Origin: DASSUW01 sp963789005
GTDB taxonomy: Bacteria; Actinomycetota; Thermoleophilia; Solirubrobacterales; Solirubrobacteraceae
Direction: 5' to 3'
Length of the DNA: 64,000 bases
Assembly: GCA_963789005.1 (NCBI GenBank)
Contig: CAWBIZ010000005.1
Location: 573,928-637,927 of the forward strand
How positions within the stretch are numbered: position 1 is the first letter of the stretch; each line of letters begins with the position of its first letter. Shown piece by piece: positions 1 to 8,165 of the stretch. Both the position numbers and the translations under genes were made by a program. The notes beneath the pieces were generated by a model. It ran no database searches. It was not told the origin of the DNA and saw only the letters and a program-made list of their open reading frames with translations.

Positions 1-552
1 GAGGGCCGGCGCACGGCGCAGACCGTCCGCTGGGGCCTCGTGCCGCCGTGGGCGCGTGAGCTCAAAGGCTTCCAGCCGATCAACGCCAAGTCCGAGACGG
101 TGGCCGTCAAGGCGCCGTTCGCCGAGCTCTACGAGCGGCCCGAGCGGCGCTGCCTGGTGCTCGCCGACGGCTGGTACGAGTGGCTGAAGGCGGAGCGCAA
201 AGGCGGCGAGCGCCTACCGTTCCGCTACACCGTCGACGGCGGCGAGCCGTTCGCGTTCGCCGGGCTGTGGCGCCGCACGCGGGTCGGCGGCGAGCTCGTG
301 CACTCGGCGCTCATCCTCACCTGCCCGGCCAACGCCGTCGCCGCGCCCGTGCACGACCGCATGCCGTGCGTGCTCGCCGGCCCCGACGAGGAGGCCGCCT
401 GGCTGGAGGGCGACCCGGAGGGCCTGCTCGCCCCGCTCGACCCCGAGCGGACGTCCGTCGCTCCCGCCAACCCGGCGGTCAACAAGGCCGGGGTCGAGGG
501 CGCCGAGCTGCTGGTGCCGACGGCGGCGCCACAGCTCAGCTTCGACGCCTAG
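1..552 (+). CDS. SRAP (SOS response-associated peptidase, YedK/HMCES-like), 5' truncated by window edge
   Basis: The reading frame is open from base 1, so the N-terminus with the catalytic Cys2 lies outside the window. What remains is typical of SRAP proteins, which crosslink to abasic sites in single-stranded DNA and protect them. Visible family motifs are RWGLVPPWA at the extreme left, INAKSETVA, the DGWYEW block, and LTCPAN...HDRMP with the conserved histidine. The C-terminus (VNKAGVEGAELL) also fits. It lies 30 bases upstream of the antiporter gene on the same strand. The family call is firm; completeness of the N-terminus cannot be judged. Confidence 0.9.
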   Translation, partial: EGRRTAQTVRWGLVPPWARELKGFQPINAKSETVAVKAPFAELYERPERRCLVLADGWYEWLKAERKGGERLPFRYTVDGGEPFAFAGLWRRTRVGGELVHSALILTCPANAVAAPVHDRMPCVLAGPDEEAAWLEGDPEGLLAPLDPERTSVAPANPAVNKAGVEGAELLVPTAAPQLSFDA

Positions 553-582
553 CCGCCGCCGTTCTGGCAGGGTTCCGGCCAC

Positions 583-2370
583 GTGAACGACGAGGGACAG
601 CTCGTCCTGATCGTCGGGGTGCTGCTGGCTGCCGGGCTGGCCGCCTCCCTGGCGGCCGGGCGCCTGCGGATGCCCGGCCTGGTGCTCGTCCTCGCGCTCG
701 GGATGGCGATCGGGACGGACGGCCTCGACCTGATCGACTTCCGCGACTTCGAGCTCGCCCGCCAGATCGGCGTCGTCGCGCTCGCGTTCATCCTCTTCGA
801 GGGCGGCCTGTCGGCCGGCTTCGACGAGATCCGGCCCGTCCTGCGGACCTCGATCCTGCTCGCCACGCTGGGCACGCTCGGCACCGCCGCGCTCACCGCG
901 TTCGTGGCCGAGCTGCTGTTCCCCGAGCTCGAGCCGCTGGAGGCGCTGCTGCTCGGCTCGACGGTGGCCGCCACCGACGCCGCGGCCGTGTTCGCGGTGC
1001 TGCGCGGCTCGACGCTGCGGCGGCGGCTGGCTCGTACGCTCGAGGGGGAGTCGGGCATCAACGACCCGATCGCGATCCTGCTCGTGATCGGCTGCATCGA
1101 GGCGCTCGAGGACTCCACCTGGGGCCTCGACGACGCGCTTCTGCTCGCCGTCGAGGAGCTCGCCATCGGCTTCGCGGTCGGGCTGGCGGTGGCGGCGCTC
1201 GCGGTGCTCTTCCTGCGCCGGATCACGCTGCCGTCGGCAGGCCTCTATCCCGTCGCGTCGGTCGCGACGGGCGCGCTGGCGTTCGGGGCGGCCGACACGC
1301 TGCACGGCTCCGGCTTCCTCGCCGTGTTCCTCGCGGGCCTCGTGCTCGGGACCGCGTCGACTCCGGCGCGCCGCACGATCGTGACGTTCCACGAGGGCCT
1401 GGCGTGGGTCGCCCAGCTCGGGCTCTTCCTCACGCTCGGCCTGCTCGTCTTCCCGTCCGAGGTGATCGAGTTCGCGTGGCAGGGGACGCTGGTGGCGATC
1501 GTGACCGCCGCCCTCGCGCGCCCCGCGGCGGCCGTGATCGTGACGGTGGGGCAGGGGTTCAAGCTGCCGGAGCGGCTGATGCTCGGCTGGGCGGGGCTGC
1601 GCGGCGCGACGCCGATCGTGTTCGCCACCTTCCCGGTCACGGCCGGGCTCGAGGACGGCCAGCTGATCTTCAACGTCGCGTTCTTCGTCGTCCTGGTCTC
1701 GACCGTGCTGCAGGGCACGACGATCGAGCCCGTCGCACGGCTCTTCGGGGTGACCTCCGGTGAGGCGGCGATCCCGGTTCCGCTCGTCGAGCCTGTGCTG
1801 CTCAGCCGGCTGGGGGCCGAGGTCGTGCAGTTCCCGGTGCGCACCGGGCACGCCGTCGAGGGGCACCCGGTGCGCGAGCTCGGCCTGCCGCGGGAGGCGC
1901 TGCTGAACGTGATCGTGCGCGGCGACCGCGCGATCCCGCCGCGCGGGTCGACGATCATCCAGGCCGGCGACCAGCTGCACCTGATCGTGCGCCAGGAGGT
2001 CGCCGTCGAGTTCCAGGACCTGCTCAAGCGCTGGCGCACCGGCCCGCTCGAGGCGCACAAGCGCCCGCGTCCGCGCGTGCTCAGCCGGCCGGCCGTCACC
2101 AGCGTGCGGCCTTGGGGAGACGAGGACGGGGACGCGTCGCGGCCGAGCGCGGTCGCCGGGATCGAGGTCGTCGACCAGCTGCGCACGCGCCGCGACGAGC
2201 CGGGAGCCCTGGTCGCGCTGGCCGACGGGCGCTTCGCGGTCACCGGGCGCCTGCTTGCGGTCGGGCCCTCCGGGGAGCTCCAAGGCGTCGCGCGGCGGCG
2301 CCTGGCACGCGCGGAGTCGCCGGGCGAGCGAGCGTGGTGGCAGGAGGTCGTCGGAGCGCTAGCGCGCTAG
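583..2370 (+). CDS. Cation/proton antiporter with C-terminal RCK_C (TrkA-C) domain
   Basis: A 595-residue membrane protein starting at a GTG. Residues 1-400 form about a dozen hydrophobic helices of the Na+/H+ exchanger (CPA1/NhaP2) type, including STVAATDAAAVFAVL and ESGINDPIAILL, the conserved Asp-containing region of the family. Residues about 400-480 form a TrkA-C-like regulatory domain (VEGHPVRELGLP, then a GDQLHLIV strand), followed by a basic tail. This domain order matches K+/H+ antiporters such as NhaP2/CvrA. It would exchange K+ or Na+ for protons at the cytoplasmic membrane. Ion specificity cannot be read from sequence. Confidence 0.9.
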   Translation: MNDEGQLVLIVGVLLAAGLAASLAAGRLRMPGLVLVLALGMAIGTDGLDLIDFRDFELARQIGVVALAFILFEGGLSAGFDEIRPVLRTSILLATLGTLGTAALTAFVAELLFPELEPLEALLLGSTVAATDAAAVFAVLRGSTLRRRLARTLEGESGINDPIAILLVIGCIEALEDSTWGLDDALLLAVEELAIGFAVGLAVAALAVLFLRRITLPSAGLYPVASVATGALAFGAADTLHGSGFLAVFLAGLVLGTASTPARRTIVTFHEGLAWVAQLGLFLTLGLLVFPSEVIEFAWQGTLVAIVTAALARPAAAVIVTVGQGFKLPERLMLGWAGLRGATPIVFATFPVTAGLEDGQLIFNVAFFVVLVSTVLQGTTIEPVARLFGVTSGEAAIPVPLVEPVLLSRLGAEVVQFPVRTGHAVEGHPVRELGLPREALLNVIVRGDRAIPPRGSTIIQAGDQLHLIVRQEVAVEFQDLLKRWRTGPLEAHKRPRPRVLSRPAVTSVRPWGDEDGDASRPSAVAGIEVVDQLRTRRDEPGALVALADGRFAVTGRLLAVGPSGELQGVARRRLARAESPGERAWWQEVVGALAR

Positions 2371-2393
2371 CCGCGAAACCAGGCGCGCCGGCG

Positions 2394-2624
2394 CTAGGCG
2401 GGCTCGCGCTCGAGCAGGCCGCTGGCCTGCGCCGCAGCCACGGCGGCCGCGCGATCGCAGACCCCGAGCTTGCCGAACGAGCTCAGGAGGAGGGTGTTGA
2501 CGGTGGCGGGGCTGAGCTGCAGCCGACCCGCGATGTACGGCGAGGAGAGGCCGTCTGCGGCCATGAGCAGGACGTCCCGCTCGCGGCTCGTCAGCTCCTC
2601 CAGCTGCACGCCCTCGTGCACCAT
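2394..2624 (-). CDS. Stand-alone LuxR/GerE-type helix-turn-helix protein (detached output domain)
   Basis: A 76-residue protein that is almost entirely a LuxR-type DNA-binding domain: LTSRERDVLLMAADG, then a recognition helix region LSPATVNTLLLSSFGKL. It has no receiver or ligand domain. The gene directly upstream on the same strand (2668-3090) is a receiver domain ending 43 bases earlier, in a different frame. Together they add up to a normal NarL-type response regulator. The HTH frame is open upstream through the gap, so either a frameshift split one gene or the two domains are encoded separately. The recognition helix departs from the usual family pattern (TVNTLLLSSF rather than TVKxHVxxIL). 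Confidence 0.65.
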   Translation of the reverse strand: MVHEGVQLEELTSRERDVLLMAADGLSSPYIAGRLQLSPATVNTLLLSSFGKLGVCDRAAAVAAAQASGLLEREPA

Positions 2625-2667
2625 TGACCGGCACGGTAGCGCGTTCGACGGCGGAACCGTTCGGTGA

Positions 2668-3090
2668 TCACTCGACGGCGCGGCCGACGCGGCCCTGGCC
2701 CGCGGCGACGAGCTCGGCGACCAGCGCTCCCGGCGCCGCCTCCTTCGCGAGCAGCGCGACGGCGCCGGCTTCGGCCGCCGCCGCCGTCAGCGCGCGGTCG
2801 GGCGCCGCGGTGATCAGGACGACGCGGGTGTGCGGTGCGGAGCCGTTGCTGCGCAGGCGGCGGCAGACCTCGAGGCCGTCGAGCCCGGGCATGCGGAGGT
2901 CGACCAGCGCGACGTCGGGCTGCAGGCGCTGGATGTCGCTCAAGGCCGCCGTGCCGTCGGCGGCCTCGCCGACGACGTCGAGCCCGGGCTCCTCCCCGAG
3001 CAGGCGCGCCATGCCGTCGCGATAGCCGGCGTGATCGTCGGCGATGAAGACGCGCATCCTGCGACCCCTGGTTTCCGATCCGTCGGTCAC
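2668..3090 (-). CDS. Response regulator receiver domain protein (NarL-type REC, no output domain)
   Basis: 140 residues forming a complete receiver domain: acidic pair in IADDH (residues 16-20), phospho-acceptor Asp64 in ALVDLRMPGLDG, the T in LITAAPD, and Lys116 in LLAKEAAP. It stops with TGA right after the last helix. The start chosen is a GTG; an internal ATG at 3057 (MRVFIADDH) is an alternative. No histidine kinase lies next to it. The LuxR-type HTH follows as a separate small gene, so the pair probably derives from one NarL-family regulator. Confidence 0.8.
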   Translation of the reverse strand: MTDGSETRGRRMRVFIADDHAGYRDGMARLLGEEPGLDVVGEAADGTAALSDIQRLQPDVALVDLRMPGLDGLEVCRRLRSNGSAPHTRVVLITAAPDRALTAAAAEAGAVALLAKEAAPGALVAELVAAGQGRVGRAVE

Positions 3091-3150
3091 CGCCGCTCAT
3101 GGTGATGCGCGCGGGAAGGTGGCGCCACCCCCGTTCGACTGGGCGTCAGA

Positions 3151-3762
3151 ATGGCCTGCGTGGACCCGCATTCGATCCTGGGTGTGGCCGATGGCGCAGA
3201 CGAGCGCCAGCTTGCCGCCGCGTACCGCTCGCAGGCCAAGCGCTGGCATCCGGACCGGGGCGGGGGACAGGAGGCCGCGCGCCGGATGGCCGAGATCAAC
3301 GCCGCCTACGACCTGCTGCGCGCCGGCGCCGCGCACGACGCCGCGCCGGCCAGGCGCGCGCCCGCGCGGCCCGGCGCTCGCCGGCGCGGCTCGTGGCTGC
3401 CCGACGCGGTGCGGCGGGCGCTCGGCCCGGAGCTGCTCGAGGCCCTGCGCGAGCGCGAGAACGTGCGTCTGGTGACGCCCGCGAGCACCTGGGCGAGCCC
3501 GCGCGCGGTGCTCGCCGTCACCGAGCGGCGGCTGCTGTACCTGCTCGACGACGCTCCGGTCGCGCGCGTGCGATCGGTGGCGTTCCGCGACGTCGCCGCG
3601 GTCAGCCTGCGCGAGCATCGGCTGCGGCGGCACGCCGCCACGCTGAGCCTCCGCACGACCGGCGGGCGCCGCCTCAGCTTCGCCGGCCTGCGGCCGCACA
3701 CCGCGGCCGCGATCGAGCGCCACGTCCGCGAAGGGCTCGGCGTCGACGCTCCGTCCGCTTGA
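3151..3762 (+). CDS. J-domain (DnaJ-like) protein with C-terminal PH-like domain
   Basis: 203 residues. The first ~65 form a J domain (HSILGV...AAYRSQAKRWHPDRGGG) with the essential HPD tripeptide at residues 33-35, which stimulates the DnaK ATPase. A basic Arg/Pro/Ala linker follows. Residues about 95-200 look like a bacterial PH-like fold (a chain of short strands: VLAVTERRLLYLL, VAFRDVAAVSL, ATLSLRTTGGRRLSF, then a terminal helix). There is no Gly/Phe region or zinc finger, so it is a type III J protein, not DnaJ itself. No DnaK partner is nearby. Confidence 0.75.
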   Translation: MACVDPHSILGVADGADERQLAAAYRSQAKRWHPDRGGGQEAARRMAEINAAYDLLRAGAAHDAAPARRAPARPGARRRGSWLPDAVRRALGPELLEALRERENVRLVTPASTWASPRAVLAVTERRLLYLLDDAPVARVRSVAFRDVAAVSLREHRLRRHAATLSLRTTGGRRLSFAGLRPHTAAAIERHVREGLGVDAPSA

Positions 3763-3840
3763 CGGCCGGTTCGAAACCCGCAAGGGTCGCTCTGGCACGA
3801 GCTTCGGCTGCTCTCACGTCGTACACCCAAGGAGGGAGCC

Positions 3841-4239
3841 ATGTCGCCGAACCGCATCGTGGCGATCCTGACCCCCGTCTTCGCGCTGGCCGCCGGCACC
3901 TGCGCCACCTGGCTCGCCGAGCACTTCCCGGCGCTCGACGTGCCCGCGAGCGCGCTGGAGGAGATCTTCATCGCCGGTGCGCTGGCCGTTCTCGCTCCTG
4001 CCCTCCAGTGGCTGTACGGCTGGCAGAAGTTCGAGGCGCGCGAAGCCGAGGCCCAGGTCGCCGCCGAGAAGGCCGAGTCCGGAGTGCCGGACGTCGCCGT
4101 CATGGTCACCACCGACGACGCCGACGACGACGACGAGCTCGAGGATCTCGACGACCTCGACCTCGGGGCGGACGACGAGGAGCTCGAGGCCGAGCTCGCC
4201 GCGCTCGAGGCGGACGAGTCGGTTCCGTCGGGCGGCTGA
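3841..4239 (+). CDS. Small holin-like membrane protein
   Basis: 132 residues starting at an ATG preceded by a strong AAGGAGG ribosome-binding site. Two hydrophobic segments (about residues 5-22 and 44-62) separated by a short loop, then a charged helix and a very acidic Asp/Glu tail (residues ~90-128). Size, two membrane spans and a charged C-terminus are holin-like. The wall hydrolase starts 11 bases downstream, as in a holin-endolysin pair. Sequence identity to a named holin family was not recognised, so the call rests on architecture and context. Confidence 0.55.
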   Translation: MSPNRIVAILTPVFALAAGTCATWLAEHFPALDVPASALEEIFIAGALAVLAPALQWLYGWQKFEAREAEAQVAAEKAESGVPDVAVMVTTDDADDDDELEDLDDLDLGADDEELEAELAALEADESVPSGG

Positions 4240-4250
4240 GGGAGCGCACG

Positions 4251-6476
4251 ATGGCCGATCCGAAGCTCATCCAGCGGCTCGAGGCCGGCGGGATCAAGGC
4301 GCCCGAGATGGCGATCGCCGAGGCGCGCCGGGCCGGGCTCGACCTCGCGTACGCGTGCGCCCTGCTGCAGAAGGAGTCGGGCGGCGGCGCGAACGTCTTC
4401 GGGCACGACCGCGATCGCAGCGGCCGCTACATCTTCCCGGCGCGCGACGGGGCGGTGGCCGTCACCGAGGAGCTCTACCGCGAGTACAAGCGCCGCCGCG
4501 GCCCGGCAGGCAAGGGCGGGATGCAGGGCGTCGGGCCGACGCAGCTCACCTGGTGGGAGTTCCAGGACGAGGCCGACCGCGAGGGCGGCTGCTGGAAGCC
4601 CGCCGTCAACATGCGCGTGGGGTTCCGCCGGCTCGCCTCGCTGATGCGCGCGCACGGCGAGGCCGACGGCGCGCGCCGCTACAACGGCTCGGGTGACGCG
4701 GCCGTGGCCTACAGCGCCGACCTGCGCGAGAAGGCGCGGGCGTGGCAGGCGCGCCTGGCCGGCGTGCCGGTGCCCACCGCGGCCCAGCTCCTGCGCCGCG
4801 GTGACGAGGGGCGGCTCGTGGAGAAGCTCACCAAGCGGCTCTCGTACGTGCGCCGCAAGGGCTCGCGGGAGCGCTACCTCGACGGCGCCCGGACGCGGCT
4901 GGACGCCGAGGCCGAGGCCGCCGTGAAGGCGTTCCAGCGCGATCACGGGCTCGACGACGACGGCGTGGTGGGGCCGAGGACCGCGCTCAAGCTCAACCGG
5001 GCGGTCAGGCTCGAGACGGCGCGCCGCGAGAAGGACCGCAAGGACGGCCCGCCGCCTGCGCCGACGCCCACGCCACCCGCCCCGGTCCGGCCGCCGCGGC
5101 GGCCGCGCAAGGCGCGGCTGCCCGCGCTCGTCGCGCAGCTCAAGCAGCACGACGCCGAGACCGACCGCGCGTGGAGCGCGATCGCCGCCTACGGCGGTCG
5201 CCGCCGGCAGCTGCTGGAGCGGCTCCAGCAGCGGAGCGCGGGCACCGTCACGGCGCCGGCCGCGCCGGAGGGCCTGGCCGAGATGACGGCGATCCTGCTG
5301 CGCATCGAGTCCAAGCTCACCGAGCTCGTCGAGGCTGAGCAGCGCGAGCCGGTCGGCGCCGAGCCACCGCCGTCCGGGAGCGGCGGGGGGACGACGGAGA
5401 TGCGCGTCGGCGACGGCCCGACGGTGCTGCAGGTGGCACCGACTTCGGTGGCCGAGGACGCGCCAGCGCCGCCGCCGGCGGGCGCGGCCGGCAACGGCGT
5501 CTTCACGCCCGCGGCGCCCGCACCACGCGACCTCGACGACCTCACCGACGCCGAGCTGCTGCAGCGCGTCGAGCGGCTCGACCGCGCGCTCGGCCGCGCT
5601 CGGACGACGCTGATCCGGCGCTACGTGACGATCGAGACGGAGCTCGCGCGGCTCGGCGTGAAGCCGAAGCCGGGGCCGGCGCCGGCTCCCGAGAAGAAGG
5701 GCGGCACGAAGCCGCCGCCCAAGCGCGATCCGGCGAAGAGCGAGACGATCGTGCTCGATCCCGGCGACAAGGCCTGGCGGGTGAAGCAGTCCAAGGTCGC
5801 GCTGGCGCGGTACCTCAAGCGCCATCGGCGCGAGACCACGCGCGGGCTGCGCCGCCGGCTGCTGACCGAGGTGCGGACGCCGAAGACGGCCCGCACGGCG
5901 ACGCCGGCGTGGGAGCGCGCGGTGCGCGAGGCGCAGGCGATCGCCAAGCAGCCCGTGACCGGGCGGCTCGACGAGCCGCTCGAGAAGGTCCTCGACCCGC
6001 TGTGGCCGAGCGAGGCCGCGATGCGGCGGATCGTCCGCTCGACGCCGGCGTGGCGCGTGCTGCCGGGCCAGGTGACGCGCAACTTCAAGCTCGGCGAGTT
6101 CGCGTGCAACGACGGCACGGCGTACATCGACGGCCTCGTGCGCGAGCAGGGCCTGACCAAGAAGCAGGCCAAGTACCGCGCGAAGCAGCTCGCCGACCGG
6201 CTCGAGCGCCTGCGGGCACGCGAGGGCGGCCGCGCGCTGCGGCCGAACTCCGTGTTCCGGACCAAGACGTACAACCAGCGCGTCGGCGGCGTCCCGGGCT
6301 CGGCGCACACGCGCGGCTACGCGGCCGACCTGCCGGCGCCGGCGGGCGTCACGCTCGCAGCCCACCGCGAGCATGGGCGCGCGATCTTCGAGGGCGGCGT
6401 GGGCATCTACCCGCGCCAGCACTTCGTCCACATGGACTTCGACCCGAACGAGACCGGCGACAACTGGGTCGGCTGA
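4251..6476 (+). CDS. Three-module cell-wall hydrolase: lysozyme-like, PG-binding and M15 peptidase domains
   Basis: 741 residues starting at the ATG at 4251, just after the holin-like gene. Residues ~20-165 resemble a lytic transglycosylase/lysozyme fold: candidate catalytic Glu42 in LLQKESGGG and a GVGPTQLTWWEF block at 94-104. Residues ~178-250 form a peptidoglycan-binding repeat (FQRDHGLDDDGVVGPRTALKLN). A Pro-rich linker and charged helical region follow, with a second PG-binding-like stretch near 500-590. Residues ~611-741 are an M15-type peptidase with the expected zinc ligands: His686 and Asp693 (SAHTRGYAAD) and His727 (HFVHMD). It has no signal peptide, so export may depend on the upstream holin-like protein. 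Confidence 0.8.
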   Translation: MADPKLIQRLEAGGIKAPEMAIAEARRAGLDLAYACALLQKESGGGANVFGHDRDRSGRYIFPARDGAVAVTEELYREYKRRRGPAGKGGMQGVGPTQLTWWEFQDEADREGGCWKPAVNMRVGFRRLASLMRAHGEADGARRYNGSGDAAVAYSADLREKARAWQARLAGVPVPTAAQLLRRGDEGRLVEKLTKRLSYVRRKGSRERYLDGARTRLDAEAEAAVKAFQRDHGLDDDGVVGPRTALKLNRAVRLETARREKDRKDGPPPAPTPTPPAPVRPPRRPRKARLPALVAQLKQHDAETDRAWSAIAAYGGRRRQLLERLQQRSAGTVTAPAAPEGLAEMTAILLRIESKLTELVEAEQREPVGAEPPPSGSGGGTTEMRVGDGPTVLQVAPTSVAEDAPAPPPAGAAGNGVFTPAAPAPRDLDDLTDAELLQRVERLDRALGRARTTLIRRYVTIETELARLGVKPKPGPAPAPEKKGGTKPPPKRDPAKSETIVLDPGDKAWRVKQSKVALARYLKRHRRETTRGLRRRLLTEVRTPKTARTATPAWERAVREAQAIAKQPVTGRLDEPLEKVLDPLWPSEAAMRRIVRSTPAWRVLPGQVTRNFKLGEFACNDGTAYIDGLVREQGLTKKQAKYRAKQLADRLERLRAREGGRALRPNSVFRTKTYNQRVGGVPGSAHTRGYAADLPAPAGVTLAAHREHGRAIFEGGVGIYPRQHFVHMDFDPNETGDNWVG

Positions 6477-6485
6477 GGCTGTGAC

Positions 6486-6510
6486 CGGGCGGGCCTCTGC
6501 GGCCCGCCCG
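6486..6510 (+). terminator. Strong GC hairpin after the hydrolase gene
   Basis: A perfect 10-bp stem (CGGGCGGGCC paired with GGCCCGCCCG) and a 5-base TCTGC loop, ten bases after the hydrolase stop codon. No U-run follows, as is common for hairpin terminators in high-GC actinobacteria. Confidence 0.65.
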
Positions 6511-6810
6511 TGCCACCCGGTCATGGATCACCACCGAACTGCTACGTCCCAGGACTTGTGTGTCATGCCTGGGCGGCTGTGACACTCGCGGTCACCTGGA
6601 CAGGCCACCCGCCCGAGGGCCGGTGCGTTGCCACGGTTGGGGATCGAGGTCCCCGCGACCGAGTCGGCGATCCGCCGGACGACAGAGGGTAACGACCTCG
6701 CCGGCTCGCGTCACGCCGGGCGAGGTCGACGCGCCAAGACGCCCCGGCGGCCGGTCTCGGACCCTGTGTGCGACGTATCGGTCAGACAAGCCAAAGCCGA
6801 GGGAGGCGAC
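6511..6810. other. Intergenic region without a recognisable gene
   Basis: About 300 bases between the terminator hairpin and the first of three small membrane-protein genes. No open frame here has protein-like composition. It should contain the promoter for the small genes. The only clear element is the ribosome-binding site GAGGGAGG ending four bases before the ATG at 6811. Confidence 0.5.
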
Positions 6811-7017
6811 ATGGTCAAGCTGATGCGCAGGATCGGGTTGAGCAGTGAGGTGGCGTATGCCGCGGGGATCTTGTCGATCGTCGCGAGCATCGGCGCGTGG
6901 GCGACCGCGAAGTCCGCCGAGGACAAGGCCAGCGGCGAGCGCCTCGGGATCTTCGTCGGGCTGTGGGCGCCGACGTTCTGGGAGATCGGCAACGCGCTCA
7001 AAGTCGACGAGAAGTAG
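6811..7017 (+). CDS. Small membrane protein with FVGLWAP motif
   Basis: 68 residues, starting at an ATG behind a GAGGGAGG ribosome-binding site. One or two hydrophobic segments (VAYAAGILSIVASIGAWA and LGIFVGLWAPTFWEIGNAL) flank a short charged loop (SAEDKASGER). The motif ER-LG-FVGLWAPT recurs in the next gene, so the two are probably paralogues. Function unknown. First gene of a three-gene set of tiny membrane proteins. Confidence 0.65.
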   Translation: MVKLMRRIGLSSEVAYAAGILSIVASIGAWATAKSAEDKASGERLGIFVGLWAPTFWEIGNALKVDEK

Positions 7018-7021
7018 CGCC

Positions 7022-7216
7022 GTGGCGCTGCACGATCACACGGTCCGCCGGTGGCTCGGCGTCCGCCTGTTCCTCGCCGCCGCCGGCGCCTCGTTCGTCC
7101 TTTCGATCGCGCTGTGGTTCGCGGGCTCGCGCGAGGAGGGCCTCTTCGTGGGCCTCTGGGTGCCGTCGATCCTCGCCGCCGGAGCGTTCTGGATCGCGGC
7201 CGTCGAGCGGGGCTGA
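7022..7216 (+). CDS. Small membrane protein, second FVGLW-motif gene
   Basis: 64 residues starting at a GTG four bases after the previous stop codon. Two hydrophobic helices: LFLAAAGASFVLSIALWFAG and LFVGLWVPSILAAGAFWIAA. The second starts with EEGLFVGLWVPS, closely matching ERLGIFVGLWAPT in the gene before it, in the same position relative to the helix. Function unknown. The close spacing indicates co-transcription with its neighbours. Confidence 0.6.
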   Translation: MALHDHTVRRWLGVRLFLAAAGASFVLSIALWFAGSREEGLFVGLWVPSILAAGAFWIAAVERG

Positions 7217-7220
7217 CGGC

Positions 7221-7382
7221 ATGGAGATCTTCATCGCCCTCGCCGGGGCCTTCGCCACGGTATGCGTGATCGCCGGAATGGTGCTGATCACGCCGTCGCG
7301 CTCCGTCCCGGTGCGGACCTCGCTCAGCGAGCAGGGCGACACTCAGGGCTCGGAGCTGAGCCCGCGCGACGCCAAGACCTGA
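7221..7382 (+). CDS. Very small single-span membrane protein
   Basis: 53 residues starting at an ATG four bases after the preceding stop. A single N-terminal hydrophobic helix (IFIALAGAFATVCVIAGMVL) is followed by a polar tail. Spacing and strand place it in the same transcript as the two FVGLW-motif genes. No family recognised. Confidence 0.5.
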   Translation: MEIFIALAGAFATVCVIAGMVLITPSRSVPVRTSLSEQGDTQGSELSPRDAKT

Positions 7383-7425
7383 CGGAGCGCCGCTTCTTCG
7401 CTCGTTCAATGCTCGAGAACGTGCG

Positions 7426-7866
7426 TTATGTCGACTTGTACGACGCGGGCAGCAACGCCAGGCCCTCAGCTCGGGCGGCCGCACGCAACCGCTGATCGAA
7501 CACCGCCATCGTGTCGACGCCCGGATCCGCCTCGCGCGTCAGCAGCGCGCTGGCGAGCTGCACCGCGTCTGCCGCGCGTAGCCGATGCTGCCGGATGCAC
7601 GTGAGCGAGCGCGCGATCACCGTGTCGGCGACCGGCACGACCGCGAAGCGGCCGCTGCGAACGTCGGCGATGAAGGCGGCGTCGAGCGTCGCTGCGACGT
7701 CGTCCTCGAGTTCGCCGCGCAGCACCTTTCCCCACACGGCCGCGACGACTTCAGTCACCGCCAGCGCGCTGATGGCGATCGCTGGGCTCCAGCTCCGCGC
7801 CTGCCGCGCCCCGTCCTCGTCCGCGTAGAGCTTGACGAGCGCGGAGCTGTCCCAAAGTGCGCTCAG
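7426..7866 (-). CDS. PIN-domain toxin (VapC-like), probable CTG start
   Basis: 146 residues if started at the CTG at 7866, which overlaps the antitoxin stop codon as CTGA. The N-terminus then reads LWDSSALVKLYADED, the first PIN-domain acidic motif. Further acidic positions are the E in VTEVVAAVW, the D in RAADAVQLASAL and the D in VFDQRL. PIN toxins are RNases that usually cut tRNA or rRNA. The first GTG (7758) would remove the first catalytic Asp, and there is no ATG, GTG or TTG before it. A GAGGG sequence lies six bases upstream of the CTG and supports this start. Confidence 0.8.
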   Translation of the reverse strand: MSALWDSSALVKLYADEDGARQARSWSPAIAISALAVTEVVAAVWGKVLRGELEDDVAATLDAAFIADVRSGRFAVVPVADTVIARSLTCIRQHRLRAADAVQLASALLTREADPGVDTMAVFDQRLRAAARAEGLALLPASYKST

Positions 7867-8165
7867 CGCCGACCCTCGGCGATCAGCGTCGCCAGCGACG
7901 TGCCGCGGCCGGCGGCGGCGCGGGCGCGTTCAAGCGCTTGCCCGTCCGGTGCGGCAGCGTCGGGAAGCGCGGATGCGTCGAAGATCAGGCCGGCGCGCTC
8001 GAGCCGCTCACGCAGCGCAACGAGCTCGTCGCCGGCGTACGCCGGATCGGTCGCGGCGGCCACGAGGTCCTCGAACGTCTGGTTGACGCTGCGCCCGCGC
8101 ACCGCGGCCAGCCGCCGGACGGCTGCGGCGCCCTCGTCACTGAGTCGTACCGAGAACTGATGCAT
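7863..8165 (-). CDS. Antitoxin of VapBC-type module 1 (ribbon-helix-helix-like)
   Basis: 100 residues. The N-terminus (MHQFSVRLSDEGAAAVRRLA, then GRSVNQTFEDLV) looks like a ribbon-helix-helix DNA-binding domain. The C-terminus ends GTSLATLIAEGRR, a typical toxin-wrapping tail. It lies directly upstream of the PIN toxin and overlaps its proposed CTG start, implying translational coupling. It is divergent from a second module at 8248, and the short gap between them carries two inverted repeats likely used for autoregulation. Confidence 0.8.
   Translation of the reverse strand: MHQFSVRLSDEGAAAVRRLAAVRGRSVNQTFEDLVAAATDPAYAGDELVALRERLERAGLIFDASALPDAAAPDGQALERARAAAGRGTSLATLIAEGRR

Noticed and set aside
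3306..6524. Very long open frame on the minus strand opposite the wall hydrolase
   Set aside because: Arg/His/Leu/Ala-rich without domains; an antisense artefact of high-GC codon bias. The plus strand carries clear catalytic domains.
7426..7758. Shorter toxin starting at GTG 7758
   Set aside because: It lacks the first PIN-domain Asp, which lies upstream in the same open frame.
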